Positions 9,399 to 20,900 of a stretch of 64,000 bases of DNA are shown piece after piece (the stretch's first letter is position 1; each line of letters opens with the position of its first letter). This stretch comes from Omphalotus guepiniiformis (taxonomy: Eukaryota; Basidiomycota; Agaricomycetes; Agaricales; Omphalotaceae). The stretch covers positions 845,329 through 909,328 of the forward strand of contig JAQOOI010000078.1 of assembly GCA_028554645.1 (NCBI GenBank). Direction: 5' to 3'. The notes beneath the pieces were generated by a model. The model saw nothing but the letters and a program-made list of their open reading frames with translations. It had not been told where the DNA came from and did not search any database. Both the position numbers and the translations under genes were made by a program.

Positions 9399-11265
9399 AA
9401 AGGCAATTATTCAACACGATGGTGACAGGTGCGTCTTCCGACGAGGATAGAGTGATCGCACATGTACCAATCGCAGTCGAGGACAGGGTGCCGGCATTTG
9501 CAGTCACCGCAGAGATAGGGACGGACTCATCGAACGAGAGGAATGCATCTCGTTCCCGTATGACATGGTGAGTGGCAGCAGAGTCTAGCAGGGTCGTGTT
9601 AGATTGCGTGATTGATGCATAGATTTGAGGAGAGTGTAAACGGAGTTTCTCCAACAACGGGGCGTCGACAATGGTGGCGAAGGCGGTAGCAGGCGTATCT
9701 GAAGCGTCAGCGGCATCGTCTACTGACTCTACACGCGCCACGAAATTGGCTGTGTTTTTGGGTGGGTTAGATTTAGGAGGGGAGGGCTCAGGCGGTAGCT
9801 TGTCCGAAGACCTTCGTTTCGCTTTGCAGTCACGACAGTCAGCTAGCGTTCTACCCAGGCCACCACAGCCAGTACATCGGACCTGCTTCCAACCAGCGGT
9901 GTTGGTGGTAGGACGTGAGGGAGTAGGTTCAGACTCGGACATGGCATCCTGAGCATCTGCAATCCCACACAACTCGCGAATGAACCGATCGAAAAATTGT
10001 TGATTGACATTGTAAGACTCCCTGACCGCCACACGCCGCGCCGTCTCCACGTCGTTGTAGTATGGCAAAGTATGAGGCAGCCGTTTGCAAAAAGTCTCCA
10101 CATGTAAACCCCAGAACATCTCCGCACCTGCAGCGGCTAACAGTTGAGTCGCACCTTTCCAGGAGAGGATAAACGCCTTGACGTCTTTAGGACGATTAGA
10201 CGCAGGACGACTAGCGTACAGTTTAGCCCTGATATTAGAAGCCTCTTCTGCCCCTGCAGCACCGAAGTGATCGCGCAGGTCGAACAGTAAGTCGCGAGCC
10301 GAGCGTTCGAAACCATCATCATCCACTCCTTGGGGTAGCTGGCGCCTAACCTCGGATGTGACGGTTTGGTTGATTAAGGTACGTAAGAGTTGATCGTTAT
10401 AAGTCCAAAATGCCCAGCGAGCGCGTTCAATTAGCGGCGATGTGACGGAAGGTCGGGGAGGACGCAAAACTGGCATGTTGTAGATGGTTGGTGTCACATG
10501 CGGGGGAGGAGAGTCTCTCAAGAAAGTATGAGCGTGTATGCTCGCGGCAATTTGCAAGAAATTAGTGCGCCAAGAATTAAAATCGCTAGACCCAGTCAGC
10601 GGTTCTACGAGTTTTGCCGAGTCTCTAGCACCCCCAGCAAGAACGGAATCGATCACGTAAAGACCTTCGTCCTCTAATTGCAGTATTACAGCTTCGGATA
10701 GGCTGTAACCGTGGACACGCCTAAAAAATTCCACTTCAGACCGATCGGGAGAATGATTGTCAGATGAGGAAAGGTCAGCTGCGTAATTTTGTGGAGCACG
10801 AGGGGGACGAGGAGGACGTGGAGGCGCTCCGGGAGGTAACATGGACGGAGTATGAAGCATCGGAGGCGTTTCCGGTGAAGCGTGCATGTCAAGAGACGCA
10901 ATTTGGGACTGCAACAGAGCAAGTGCTGCCAGAAGATCAGCCCGAGAGGGTGTGGGAGCACCCGAAGTTTGGGCATGAGGAGAAGGAGCGGGAGCAGAAG
11001 TAGTCCCGGAGGCAAAAGGATCTGAGCCGAGCGTAGTGCCGGTCGAATCCGATGGCGTTGAGCTCGAATTTGCGGTAGGCGCAGGGTGAGGATCAAACGC
11101 GTTAGGCGGATCATGCCACGTATCAGAGGCATTGGCAGTGACGGAGTCCAGGGTCGAGGAGGTTGGGAGACCACCTTGAGCCTGTGCTTGAGCCTGGGCA
11201 TAAGAATTCGGAGTCATAATAACCCGAGGTTCATGTCCGGCGGCATTTTGTTGATTTGTCGACAT
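9397..11265 (-). CDS. Copia gag-protease
   Basis: The ATG at 11265 gives about 622 residues. The N-terminus is low-complexity (AQAQAQ, Pro/Ser-rich), followed by a UBN2/gag-type helical domain with SSDFNSWRTNFLQI. A zinc-knuckle-like segment CTGCGGLGRTLADC has the CX2CX4-X-X4C spacing, but the usual His is Arg. The aspartic protease motif LLDSAATHHV lies near the C-terminus, and the ORF stops at TGA 9399-9397 inside the protease-integrase linker. An in-frame GTG just upstream is not needed as a start. Confidence 0.9.
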   Translation of the reverse strand: MSTNQQNAAGHEPRVIMTPNSYAQAQAQAQGGLPTSSTLDSVTANASDTWHDPPNAFDPHPAPTANSSSTPSDSTGTTLGSDPFASGTTSAPAPSPHAQTSGAPTPSRADLLAALALLQSQIASLDMHASPETPPMLHTPSMLPPGAPPRPPRPPRAPQNYAADLSSSDNHSPDRSEVEFFRRVHGYSLSEAVILQLEDEGLYVIDSVLAGGARDSAKLVEPLTGSSDFNSWRTNFLQIAASIHAHTFLRDSPPPHVTPTIYNMPVLRPPRPSVTSPLIERARWAFWTYNDQLLRTLINQTVTSEVRRQLPQGVDDDGFERSARDLLFDLRDHFGAAGAEEASNIRAKLYASRPASNRPKDVKAFILSWKGATQLLAAAGAEMFWGLHVETFCKRLPHTLPYYNDVETARRVAVRESYNVNQQFFDRFIRELCGIADAQDAMSESEPTPSRPTTNTAGWKQVRCTGCGGLGRTLADCRDCKAKRRSSDKLPPEPSPPKSNPPKNTANFVARVESVDDAADASDTPATAFATIVDAPLLEKLRLHSPQIYASITQSNTTLLDSAATHHVIRERDAFLSFDESVPISAVTANAGTLSSTAIGTCAITLSSSEDAPVTIVLNNCL

Positions 11266-11348
11266 CACAACAGATCAAAAAGCGGGAGTATTTTAGTGAG
11301 CCGGTGACGAGAGGACCCTGATCACGGAAGTATTCAATTCAAATGTTC

Positions 11349-11365
11349 TAGAAAGGCCCGTAACC
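11349..11365 (-). promoter_or_regulatory. candidate primer-binding site
   Basis: On the element strand the bases directly after the 5' LTR read GGTTACGGGCCTTTCTA. The position fits a tRNA primer-binding site. I cannot assign the tRNA. Confidence 0.45.
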
Positions 11366-11630
11366 TGTTGATACTAAACACTTATATCAGAGAACTCTTC
11401 AGCACAATATGGTAAAAGGCTTTATTAATACCTAAACACTTATATCAGAGAACTAAAAGGACTGTAAGTATAGATATGAGTGTGGAAAATATGAGACATA
11501 CCTCTTCAGCACAATATGGTAAAAGGCTGAAGAGGAAAAAAGTCGAGAGACGGTAAAAAAGTTGGGGATAGGTCACGTGAAGATAAGATGTAATTGTAAT
11601 GTAATAGTATGATAAGGGAACCGATTAACA
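11366..11630 (-). repeat. LTR (5' LTR of the element)
   Basis: Identical to 5896-6160. This copy would drive transcription of gag-pol toward lower coordinates. Confidence 0.95.
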
Positions 11631-11635
11631 GCACG
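11631..11635. repeat. target-site duplication, right (GCACG)
   Basis: Matches 5891-5895 exactly. Confidence 0.9.
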
Positions 11636-12769
11636 AAGAAGTGCTCTGTACTGGTTCTGTTCAGAGTTAAGGATTCATACTCGTCAAATTCTTCCCCCGT
11701 GAGCCTTGTTGTATTCATGATTCTGGAAGGATGTCGTGTGTTCCGTTCCTGGGCGACACTTGCGCTGAGGGCATAAGCGCTTAAGATTGAATCGCATGCG
11801 TACAGATCAATCGAAAATCTGGAGCGTTTTGACACGTGAGTAAGCAACATGAATGTACAAAGATGACTTACAAGATGGTCTGACCATGTTCCGTTCATTC
11901 TTGAAACCAGCCTAAGAGCAATGCTGACCTCCGGCAAGTACAGCAAGTTCTTGAGTATTATTACCTGAAACATATCGTTTCGATGCTCTTTCTCGGCGAG
12001 GATGTGGACAGTGACAATGGTAAGGCATAGTGAAAGGTTGAGACGAAATCCAGAGTAAGTTCCGACAAGAAAAAAAAATCTCTTGATACCCCGTGCCGCC
12101 CTATACAGGAACTGAAGCAGGGCTCTTTTGGGGCCTACGTATGTGTCACCTCACCATAGGGTGGCCGTCATAGTAGTAACTGTGTTAAGAACACGTTTTG
12201 TGAATGTCAGTAGTTAGAATTGCATATGAAGCGGAACACGCACTTTAGACACACTCAGGTCCAAAAACCAACACTTCGAAGTGACAAGACGCCCCATACA
12301 GCCTTCCAAGTCCCGCAGAATCACGACATTGATCAGTTTGCCGGAGTAAGCATAGCATATATGAGATGGTATAGATGAAGAACGTCGAATCAGCGAAGCA
12401 GCCAGACTCGTCACTCCAGTATCGATATTCGTTACTCAAAGGCTTAGGTAAATAGAAACAAAGCCAGCAGCTGAAATGCCGGATTGCCGGCATTCCTGCT
12501 TTCCACCCAGATTTGAAGATATGAAAACAACGAAATTCCGAGCGGTTCTGATGGTACAGAATTATCTTTACGCAGTCTCATCACACGTCAATCTCTAGCG
12601 CAACTACTCGTCAGCTCCTACCAACTAGAGTAACTTCATACTTCGCAATTTGCAAAACTAGAGGTTTAGTTTGGTGCCTTCACGTATTCTATACTGCGTC
12701 TATCCATGGAACAAACGTGTACAAACGATCATACGGTGCGCAAACTATCTTTATATCCACAAATACATC
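11636..12769. other. intergenic, no gene seen
   Basis: The left part (to about 12100) was contiguous with 5890 before the Copia insertion and shows no supported gene. The part from about 12120 is the diverged counterpart of 1330-1955 and lies downstream of the second RBR gene. Confidence 0.5.
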
Positions 12770-15700
12770 TCACATAACAGTACAACCCCACCCCCCTCGT
12801 TCCCGCCTAGCCCTAGCTTCACGTTCCCGCTGTTCTTGCTCTATCCTCAGTCGATATTGATTCGCGGTTTCCTGACGGTCCTGAAGGAAGGCCTCCCGTT
12901 GTCGCTGTGCTTCCCGTACTCGTTGTGCTTGCATCAACTCTTCAGCCCTCCTTCGCACCGCACCAAATTCTCGGATGCGTTCAGCCTCCCTCTGCGCTTG
13001 GGCATCAGCCTCTTGCCGGCGCAACCTCGCAGCTTGAAGGTTCTCATGTTCCCGTAGCCGGCGTGCTTGCTCGAGAAAATCAAAATCGTTATCTCGGTTG
13101 TTCACCAACTCAGGCTGCTGCACTACCCTCGGGCGATTATCGTCTGCGTAGATCCCTCCATGGGCCGTTCCCATATGATGATAGATAGTTTCTGCCTGGA
13201 ATATTCCCAAACACACCCAACACACATGAGCACCACATTTGCACGTCATATGATTGCATCCCTCGGTCTTTTCTATCCAGACATTGCATGAAGGGCATTT
13301 CTTCACCCCTGCTGTTCGCGCCCACTCTTCGTTCAGACGTTCCTGCTCTGCAGGATCACCCTGGATTCTCCTCTCTTCGCAAGTCATCCCATCATGACCT
13401 TCTTGACATCTGGAGCAGATCGTAATCAGACAGGATGGGCAACTGAGCTGAAGAGCCGCGACGTCGTTCGCGGTGCGGCGATAGATTTGCACGCAATCAG
13501 GTGTCGGACAGTACTTGTAACTCTGCGGGTTCTTCTCGATGTGACTCACAAAGGCAGTTTCAAGGAGAGCGTTGAACTGCTGTGGTGTGAGGAATCGTTG
13601 AATGATAGGTAAAGCAATGGGTTTCAAGCACGTTGCCTCATTACCCATGCAGACGAGTGGGAAGGTCTTGATGTCAGCGGTGAAGAAGTGACGGATACAA
13701 GCGGTGCAGTATTCATGCCCGCATCCGAGTTGTACTGGAGTTGAGACTTCGTCTAAGCAGATAGGGCACGTGGAGCTTTCGTCGTTGCGCGTGGTATTAG
13801 CAGCGGCAAGTTCGTCAAGAGATTCATCTATAAGACGACTTAGAGCGTGACGAGCCTCCTCCCCGCCTCTGATAGTGATACGGCAGGGAGAGGTTGAAAT
13901 GTCGAGTGTAACACTATCTTCTCCAAAGGTCTCTTTGAGCGAAGCGATTCCGCGCTGGGTGAAAAACCGAATAGACTGTCTCTTCAATGCAACAGTGTAC
14001 TCGAGTCCAGAAAGCCTGTTCATCTCCTCCATAATCATCTCTCGAGCCTTCGCAATCGTAGCAGGCTCCCCGTATACTTTCACGATCTTCATTCTCCAAT
14101 CCTGCGCCACATGAGCCCCCACAGTAGGGTATACAGACTCGAGAAACCTCTGGCCGACTGCATTTCCAAACGAGCGATGCCATAAATCGAGCTTTTCGCC
14201 TGCAGCCAACCGCTCAACGCGCACCTTGAGCAGACCAACCGCCTGACTGTCGTCTCCTCCTACGCGAACAAAAGTCCTGACGGAGTCGTTATGGTGAGTG
14301 ATGATAACATAGCTCCCCTTTCGGCCTGAAGTATCAGAGACGAAAGTGTCCCATTGCTTCTTCTGTGCTTTATACTGTTGATTAGGAATGGTGATTTGGT
14401 ACTGGACAGGTTCGGGGAGCCATAATCGGAAGGTACCATTCCCGATCCGGGGATCCTTGTTTTTATGAAATCGATCGTGAGCTATCTTGGCTTGGGCCCA
14501 AGTACCAAAACGAGCACGTAAAGTGTAGTTGCCTCCAACAGAATCGAGTGTTGGCCCTTCGAACAGTACGTTAAGAAAACTCCCGCTAATGAGGTTCCTA
14601 ACATAAGTTTTCGCAATTTCCTCGTCGTAGTCAATTGCATTAGGCAGCCTTCGCACAGTCTGAGCTTGAAAGGCTTCCAACACAGTCACGTCTGAAGTCT
14701 GCGGTGTAAAACCACTAACCAAGAGTGAGCACGGGTCGACTGTCCCTTGACGCGTCCGATTTCGCTCAACTCTGATTCTCCGACCGTTGATCACCTTCCC
14801 ATTCACCTCCCGCATCTTCGCATCGGCGCTTTCAGTAAATAGAAATCCCGCTACGAAGCGTACACAAGGAGCTCTCCAATGAATGGTCAGGAGCGCGCCT
14901 TTGTTCGTAGAATACATCCCGCCAATGGTTCCGCTGTCGCTGACACTGAATTCGAGAGCATTCCCACGGAAATCAATCCCATCAAGTCCAAGAGCGACCG
15001 CCTTCCCAACCTCTCCGTCGACAATGACACTCGCCTCCTGTTGTCGATGATTAACCTTCTTCATATTCACAAGATGGAACTTCTCCTCCTCAACACCCTG
15101 CGCTCGGAACATTTCGCAGACTTCATCGCGCTTCGCATCAAGTGGGAGGTTTTTCACTTGCACCCGGCAGGATTCGAACCCAGTAACGATGTGATCAATA
15201 GCCACGCCGGAGCTGAACGTGACGATGGTACTGCCAAGCTCGACTTGTCGGATAGTAAATGCTTCTTCCCTCCGAACACGATCAGCTCGAAGAGCTTCCT
15301 GTTGAACACGAAGTTGCTCCGCACGCTCTTCCTCTGCTTTCTTCCTCCGTGCTTCCCGCTCAGCATGCTCAGCTTCCCGTTGAATACGTAGCTGTTCCGC
15401 CGCAGCTGCTCTACGTTGCCTCTCCAACTCGATTTGCCTCTCCAATTGGCGAGCGAGCTCTGCAGCACGTTCCTCGGCAGCTTGACGTTGCCTCTCCTCC
15501 TCCGCTTCCTGCGCGGCACGTTGAGCTTCCCTCTCGATCCGAAGCTGTTCTGCCCGCGCTTTCGCCGCTTCCTGTGCAGCACATTGAGCTTCTCTCTGAA
15601 TCCTGACCTGTTCCGCCCGCTCCATCGCCGCCTCTTGCTTCCTCCTCTCTACATTCATCGAGTTCCGACTGGCCCAGTTGGCCCCTCCACCACCACCCCC

Positions 15701-16890
15701 GGCTCTCAGAGAATCTTGTGGGCGTCTGAATCCTCCGTCGAAGCCCTGCTGATTAACAGCACCCATTACGTGATTTGCATCCTGGGTACGTGTTTGTTGC
15801 TCTGAGTTGACATCCGTAGCCGTAGCTCCTTTGAATTCACGCTGGCGAGTTCTTTGTCGTTGGGGTCTACGATTACCCGCACGTTGACCTAAAGCTCCAG
15901 TCTGTGGGGGCTGTTGTGCACCGTGTGTATCACTATTCTCGCGTGCCACGAGGACAGGTGAATCGATGACAGTTGGAGATACACGCTGTTGCTGCTGCAC
16001 CTGATCCTAATTCGGGTGTATATTAGCGCCAGACGCCAAAGTGACTCGAATACAAAGCGCTGAAAGGTGTGCCTCACCTCTGCATCGTGTCTGTATTTAC
16101 AAGAATCGCCTCTACGACATGTACCGGCTCTCCATGCGAAACAAGGTTTATTCTGTTTTTGGTTCTGTTGGCGTGGGTATTGCGTTGAGGTGTTCGCCGT
16201 GTCAGACAGTGATAAAGGTACGCGGTTCTCCGATGGTACTGCCGATGTCGATGAGCCGTTCTAATGCCAATGGGTTGATCATAGCAGAGCTGTTTTCAGC
16301 AGGTTTTCATGATAAACGTACATACGATACTCACCTCGGAAGGTTCCTCGTTTGTGAAGTTCAAGCTGCCGAAAGTAATCCCGGCAGCACGTTTGGGAAT
16401 CACATCGTGCCTTTGTTCAGATGTTGATGGAGAGTTCTAATGGGTCAGCGATAAGCAGAATAACTTTAGTAGCTTTCTTGATCAATGTATATGCAAAAAC
16501 TCACCTGCAAACGCTCCTCGTACCTCAAAGCCAACTGGGCCCAAGTAAGCTTGGCAGCACGCTTGGGATTATCGTGTCTCCATTTACAGCTCTCTCCAAA
16601 TTTACATTGTCCTTTGAGAAAGAATTTGCACTGAGCGGGAAGTTCCTTGCTTTCGATGGTATTGTTTTGGTCTGAATTCGCGTTTGGAGGGTTCGACATG
16701 AAGTGTGGAAGAGAGAAGAGAGAAGAGAGAAGAAAGAACGATGATGCCACACTAAGAGCGATGATTGAACAAGGTTTATTGATCATGAGACGTACGTATA
16801 AGGTTTGCAGAGCCTGCCCTGAAGTTCTACTGAGTGACTATGTGGGTCCACGTTATGTGGGTTGAACCTTACGGCTAGCCGCTACAATGC
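12120..16890. repeat. right copy of the segmental duplication
   Basis: Partner of 1330-5890. Gene order, orientation, exon phases and both flanks correspond. Copy sizes differ mainly because the second paralogue has a longer coiled coil and C-terminal tail. Confidence 0.75.
12770..16699 (-). CDS. CCCH zinc-finger / RRM-like / RING-IBR-RING E3 ubiquitin ligase, paralogue 2
   Basis: The model has exons 16699-16505, 16436-16335, 16260-16078 and about 15994-12770, all phase 0, giving about 1234 residues. The ATG at 16699 starts MSNPPNA. CCCH fingers lie in exon 1 (AQCKFFLKGQC...CKWRH) and exon 3 (CFAWRAGTC...CKYRH). A long Glu/Arg/Ala coiled coil, RRM-like segments and a KH-like region follow. 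The RBR module (about residues 900-1090) is almost identical to paralogue 1, including the putative catalytic Cys in EGCNHMTC. The protein ends RGGWGCTVM, so the CaaX-type tail is kept although the preceding 100 residues differ. The coding region is intact. The role is inferred as a ubiquitin ligase; substrate is unknown. Confidence 0.85.
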
Positions 16891-17993
16891 ATGAACGATT
16901 GCTGAATAGTCGGCAGAGGCACCTGCTGCAAGCCATCTGTACCCTCCTGTGACTCCTGGGCATGAAGTATCATCCGTTGAACCCTAGATTTGACGACGAC
17001 ACCTGCGAGGGCTATCGATCAAGTTCAAAATTCAAGTTGTATGCGTCCATTCCAGGCAAACTTTAATCGCTTAAGACACGTCAGTAGACTACATGATTGA
17101 GCGCAAGGATGACTCACAGAATCGGATGACGTCGACCAGCTCACTCCAGAAAGAAGTACGTGGGTCCTTGTGCCACTGTACTTGTATAAAGACGTCGTTT
17201 TATTACTGGTTTTCGACGATTAGATATCGTTGACGTTGACATTGAAAATGCCTCGAGAGTATATATCGCTGTTGAAGGAGTTCCGTTTCGTTTCATCTCT
17301 GTCTTGGCTATAGAGATGTTACTCTTCTCCAGCTCTTCGCTCAGGTTTAGCCTAATGTTCCCTTGAAGCCTGCTGGCAGTGGTAGTGAGAGATGGAATGA
17401 AATCCTGACGAAACCAAAAAAACCCGAATAACAAAATAATAATGATGTTTTTTCCGGGTTTTCTCTCCTTGGCACCCCGGGCCGTCGATCGCCACATGCT
17501 TTCCTGATGCCGGCCGGTGAGAGTCGGATGTTTTACAGCGAACACGGTTTAGTCTGCCCGTTCGTGAAATCATTCCCCGCAAGCTTCTCATTAGCTTGTG
17601 TGTTCCCTTCTCTTTTTTCCCTTCCTAGTTTCAGTCACGAGCTCGAAGAAGAGGGAAATTCGTTGATTGGGTCAGGTTAGGTTGCTGTGAACTTTTCCGC
17701 ACGACTACGACGACGACTTCGACGGGTGTTGACTCAGACCCAAGTCTGACTTCGAGGCGAATCGGCGAGATACGATAGGCTGCGACGGTTTTACGATACA
17801 CTATTCAAAGTCTTAGTATCTGTCTCAGTGTCTGTCGCTCTGCTCTTCACTTCCTCGGTATCAGCTGGTGTACTAGCTGGGGAAAACTGGGATCCGGATT
17901 GATAGAGGGAACATCAAGCTCGGGCGACTTTTTTTCGTTCGTTCGTACCCTCGTTCGTTAGATATTTGACCTTCGAGATTTTCCTCTTACATC
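16700..17993. other. intergenic region and long leader of KRE6-like gene
   Basis: No gene is supported. The distal part (about 17620-17990) is pyrimidine-rich with CGACGACGAC and repeated TCGTTCG, which fits the promoter and 5' untranslated region of the following gene. Confidence 0.5.
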
Positions 17994-20900
17994 ATGGAGA
18001 AATCGACGGAGGGACAATCACAACAACTGTTATCATCCACATCACCACCACCTTCACCTGCACCTTCACCTGCACCTTCACCTGCACCGCACCTGGCAAC
18101 CCAACCACGTTCAGTCTCTTCCTTCACACGAAGTCCTTTAAGCCAAAGTTCTGCTACACCAGACTCACCCGATGCAGCCTCGGAGGGAAGGATATCTTCA
18201 TCGACTCGTTCCGGGTCTAACTCCGGGTCGACTTCGTCGAGCGTGGGTTCACGAGCAACAGCAGGAGTAGGAGCAGGAGGGGCAGGAATCGGCGCAGGCG
18301 TAGGAGCAGGCGGACAGACCTCTCGACCACCTTCTAGAGGCAGCTCTATGCTCCTTCTAGGGACCCCACGTACGACTACTGTACCAACCCCAGGTGCATA
18401 CACCGACCAAGCACAAGCGCTTTCACCGTCAAGAGGCTCCATGATTCTCTACCGCTTCGCTGACGAATCAGATTTCGTTTCCCAGCCGTCTTCTCCTACA
18501 CCTCTATCCCGACGTTCGACATTTTCGAACCTCCTCGCAGCAGCTGCACCTCAAGCGAATATTCCTTCTCCTCCTTCACCACCATCACCTTTAGCAGGTG
18601 CAGACCATGTTCTCCTCCCTCCCACACCGCATTTCCGTCGTGAATCGACGCTCAGCGCTAGCTCGTCTAACCGCTCCTCGATCGTATCATTATCAGCTGA
18701 TGAGTCGAAATATCCCTCAATATATGCTCCCCATGGGAGCGGGTACCTGGGCAATGGAGTTGGTCGTCCGCTCTCGACGTCTGTGGCTGGGTCAGGGGAT
18801 GTAGATACTGAAAAATGGACGGGTGGGGGTAGACCAAGGACTCTGATACCCTATGTGTATGATCCACTTGAGGATGGAGATGGAGATGCGGATGGGGAAG
18901 TTGATGAGATGGATTTGTTGCATGATCCTACGATTGACGAAAAGGCTGGTAAAAAGGTCAGTTGGGTGGCGTTATATGGGTGTATGGATTCATGTGCTGA
19001 CGGGGTTTGCTTTTGGTTGTGTAGGTTTTCTCGAGAGGAGGGTTGGCGGGTGGTGGAAGGTTTCCTTGGAGGGGTATAGCTAATGTTGGTTTGTTGGTTG
19101 TTATAATATTGGCGTAAGTCGTTTTTTTTTCTCTGTTTCGTTCGATATGCTCACATGTTGCTCGTAACTAGCTTAATCACTCTCTTCGTCGGCTACCCGG
19201 TCATAAGGTTCTACCATGGCCAACGATTCAACGAAGCCATTGATGGAAACATCCAGTACGCCCCCATCTTCTTTCTTCTTCTCTTCCTCTCTTATTAAAC
19301 CCATGCCTCTCGCCTCCCAGAATCAACTCAACTGGTCAAGCCCCTCTCCCCGTATTCCCCTTCTCCCCAACCCTAATCGACCTGGCCACTCCCACCTCCG
19401 CACACACCCGTACAGGTTTCGACGGCGAGGACTACGATCTTGTCTTCTCCGACGAATTCGAAGTTTCCGGACGAACATTCTACCCTGGTGACGATGCCTA
19501 CTGGGAAGCCGCCGACCTATGGTATGGTTCCACTGCGGATTTGGAGTGGTACGACCCGTCGCAGGTGACGACTCGTGATGGGCATTTGGTTATTACGATG
19601 GATTCGGCGGCTACGGTACAGAGTGGGTTAACGCAGGGATCGACGGCGCCGTTTAGTGCGGAGAGTAATCATAATTTGACGTATAGGAGTGGAATGTTGA
19701 AGAGTTGGAATAAGTTTTGCTTTTCGAGTGAGTTGGTGGTGCTTTTTTTGCTACGTTCTTCGATCCTCCACCCCCCGCGTGCTATCTGTCTTTTTATTCG
19801 CCTTTCCTTTCCTCCTTTTCGTCTACCACACACTCACATCCTCTTCTTTACAGGCGGATACATCGAAGTTGCTATCGTTCTTCCCGGTCCAGACGCCAAC
19901 ACGCAGGGGTACTGGCCTGGTGCGTGGACGATGGGAAACCTGGGTAGACCAGGTTACGGTGCGACGACGGAGGGAATGTGGCCTTATACGTGAGTCCGAT
20001 TCGAGGTTCTTGGATGTCTCTTTGTCTTGTTCGTCATCCTTTTCGGGCCCTTTGTCGTTTTCGTTTTTGGTCTGCAGCGGTCACGCTTGAGGTGGTCGTG
20101 TTCGAGTGACGTGGTCTGCAGAGGGTGCGGCTCGAATCTTTTGTGGTCCCTGTGGTTTTCTTAGGGTTTTGTGTTTGTGTTCGTTCTCGTGGTGTATGGG
20201 TACGACGACGAAACGCAGGGGCGTTCTTCGCTCGGTTGGCTGGATGGTCAAGGTGGAATTGATGCTTCCAGTGACGATGCTAGTGCGGTAGAAGAGAGCC
20301 TAGCTTGACGACCTATTTATGTTCGTTACGTCCTATGAGTTAACGTCATCCGATGTGGCGAAATGAGATGAGGTGTTAGCCCAGTTGTAATCCCATCTCT
20401 GTGTTGAGTATGGGTAGGGGTAGGGGCTTGAGGTGCGCGTTGAGACGGTGCATTGGTTGACTGTTGGGCCCCTTCTTTGCTTCTGTCACAGATTTGTTGC
20501 GATTTGCGGTGGGAGTTGAACGAGTGAGGCGAGGTTGTGTTGAACTGGCTGGATGCTATGAGCAGCGGCTGTGTACCTTGGACGAAATTGCAGATGGAAT
20601 TCGTGGTGGTGGTGAAGAGAAAGGAAACGAAGAGAGGGTAGTGCGATACACCGCCCAGATATAGAGGTTAATTTTAGGTCTAGAAGCGGGAAGGAGTTTT
20701 GGCGGTTATTTTTGGTGTTTTTGAATCGGGTTCAATTGCTGCGGCCCCTGCGGGACTGCGACGTTATCAAGATGGGATATTTATAGAATGGGTCGTGGTG
20801 GGAGGAAAGGAGGCGGTAGAATGAGGGGCTGTTGAAGATTGTACCTTTCTCGTTGGATGATTTATTACCCCTTTCTCCTTCTTTTGCGCTTTTGTATCAT

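Larger units (their letters stand above)
5896..11630 (-). mobile_element. Ty1/Copia LTR retrotransposon, complete, 5735 bp
   Basis: Two identical 265-bp LTRs flank a gag-protease ORF and an integrase-reverse transcriptase-RNase H ORF on the minus strand. The LTRs start TGTTG and end TAACA, and GCACG is duplicated on both sides. Integrase precedes reverse transcriptase in the polyprotein, which is the Copia order. Identical LTRs indicate a recent insertion. The element lies between the two RBR paralogues and its 3' LTR is about 175 bp upstream of the first paralogue's ATG. Confidence 0.95.

Noticed and set aside
11506..11973. 155-codon minus-strand ORF
   Set aside because: It runs into the LTR of the Copia element, so its 3' part exists only because of a recent insertion; no domain seen.
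17141..17591. Minus-strand ORFs upstream of the KRE6-like gene
   Set aside because: No recognisable protein features; the stretch fits a promoter and leader.
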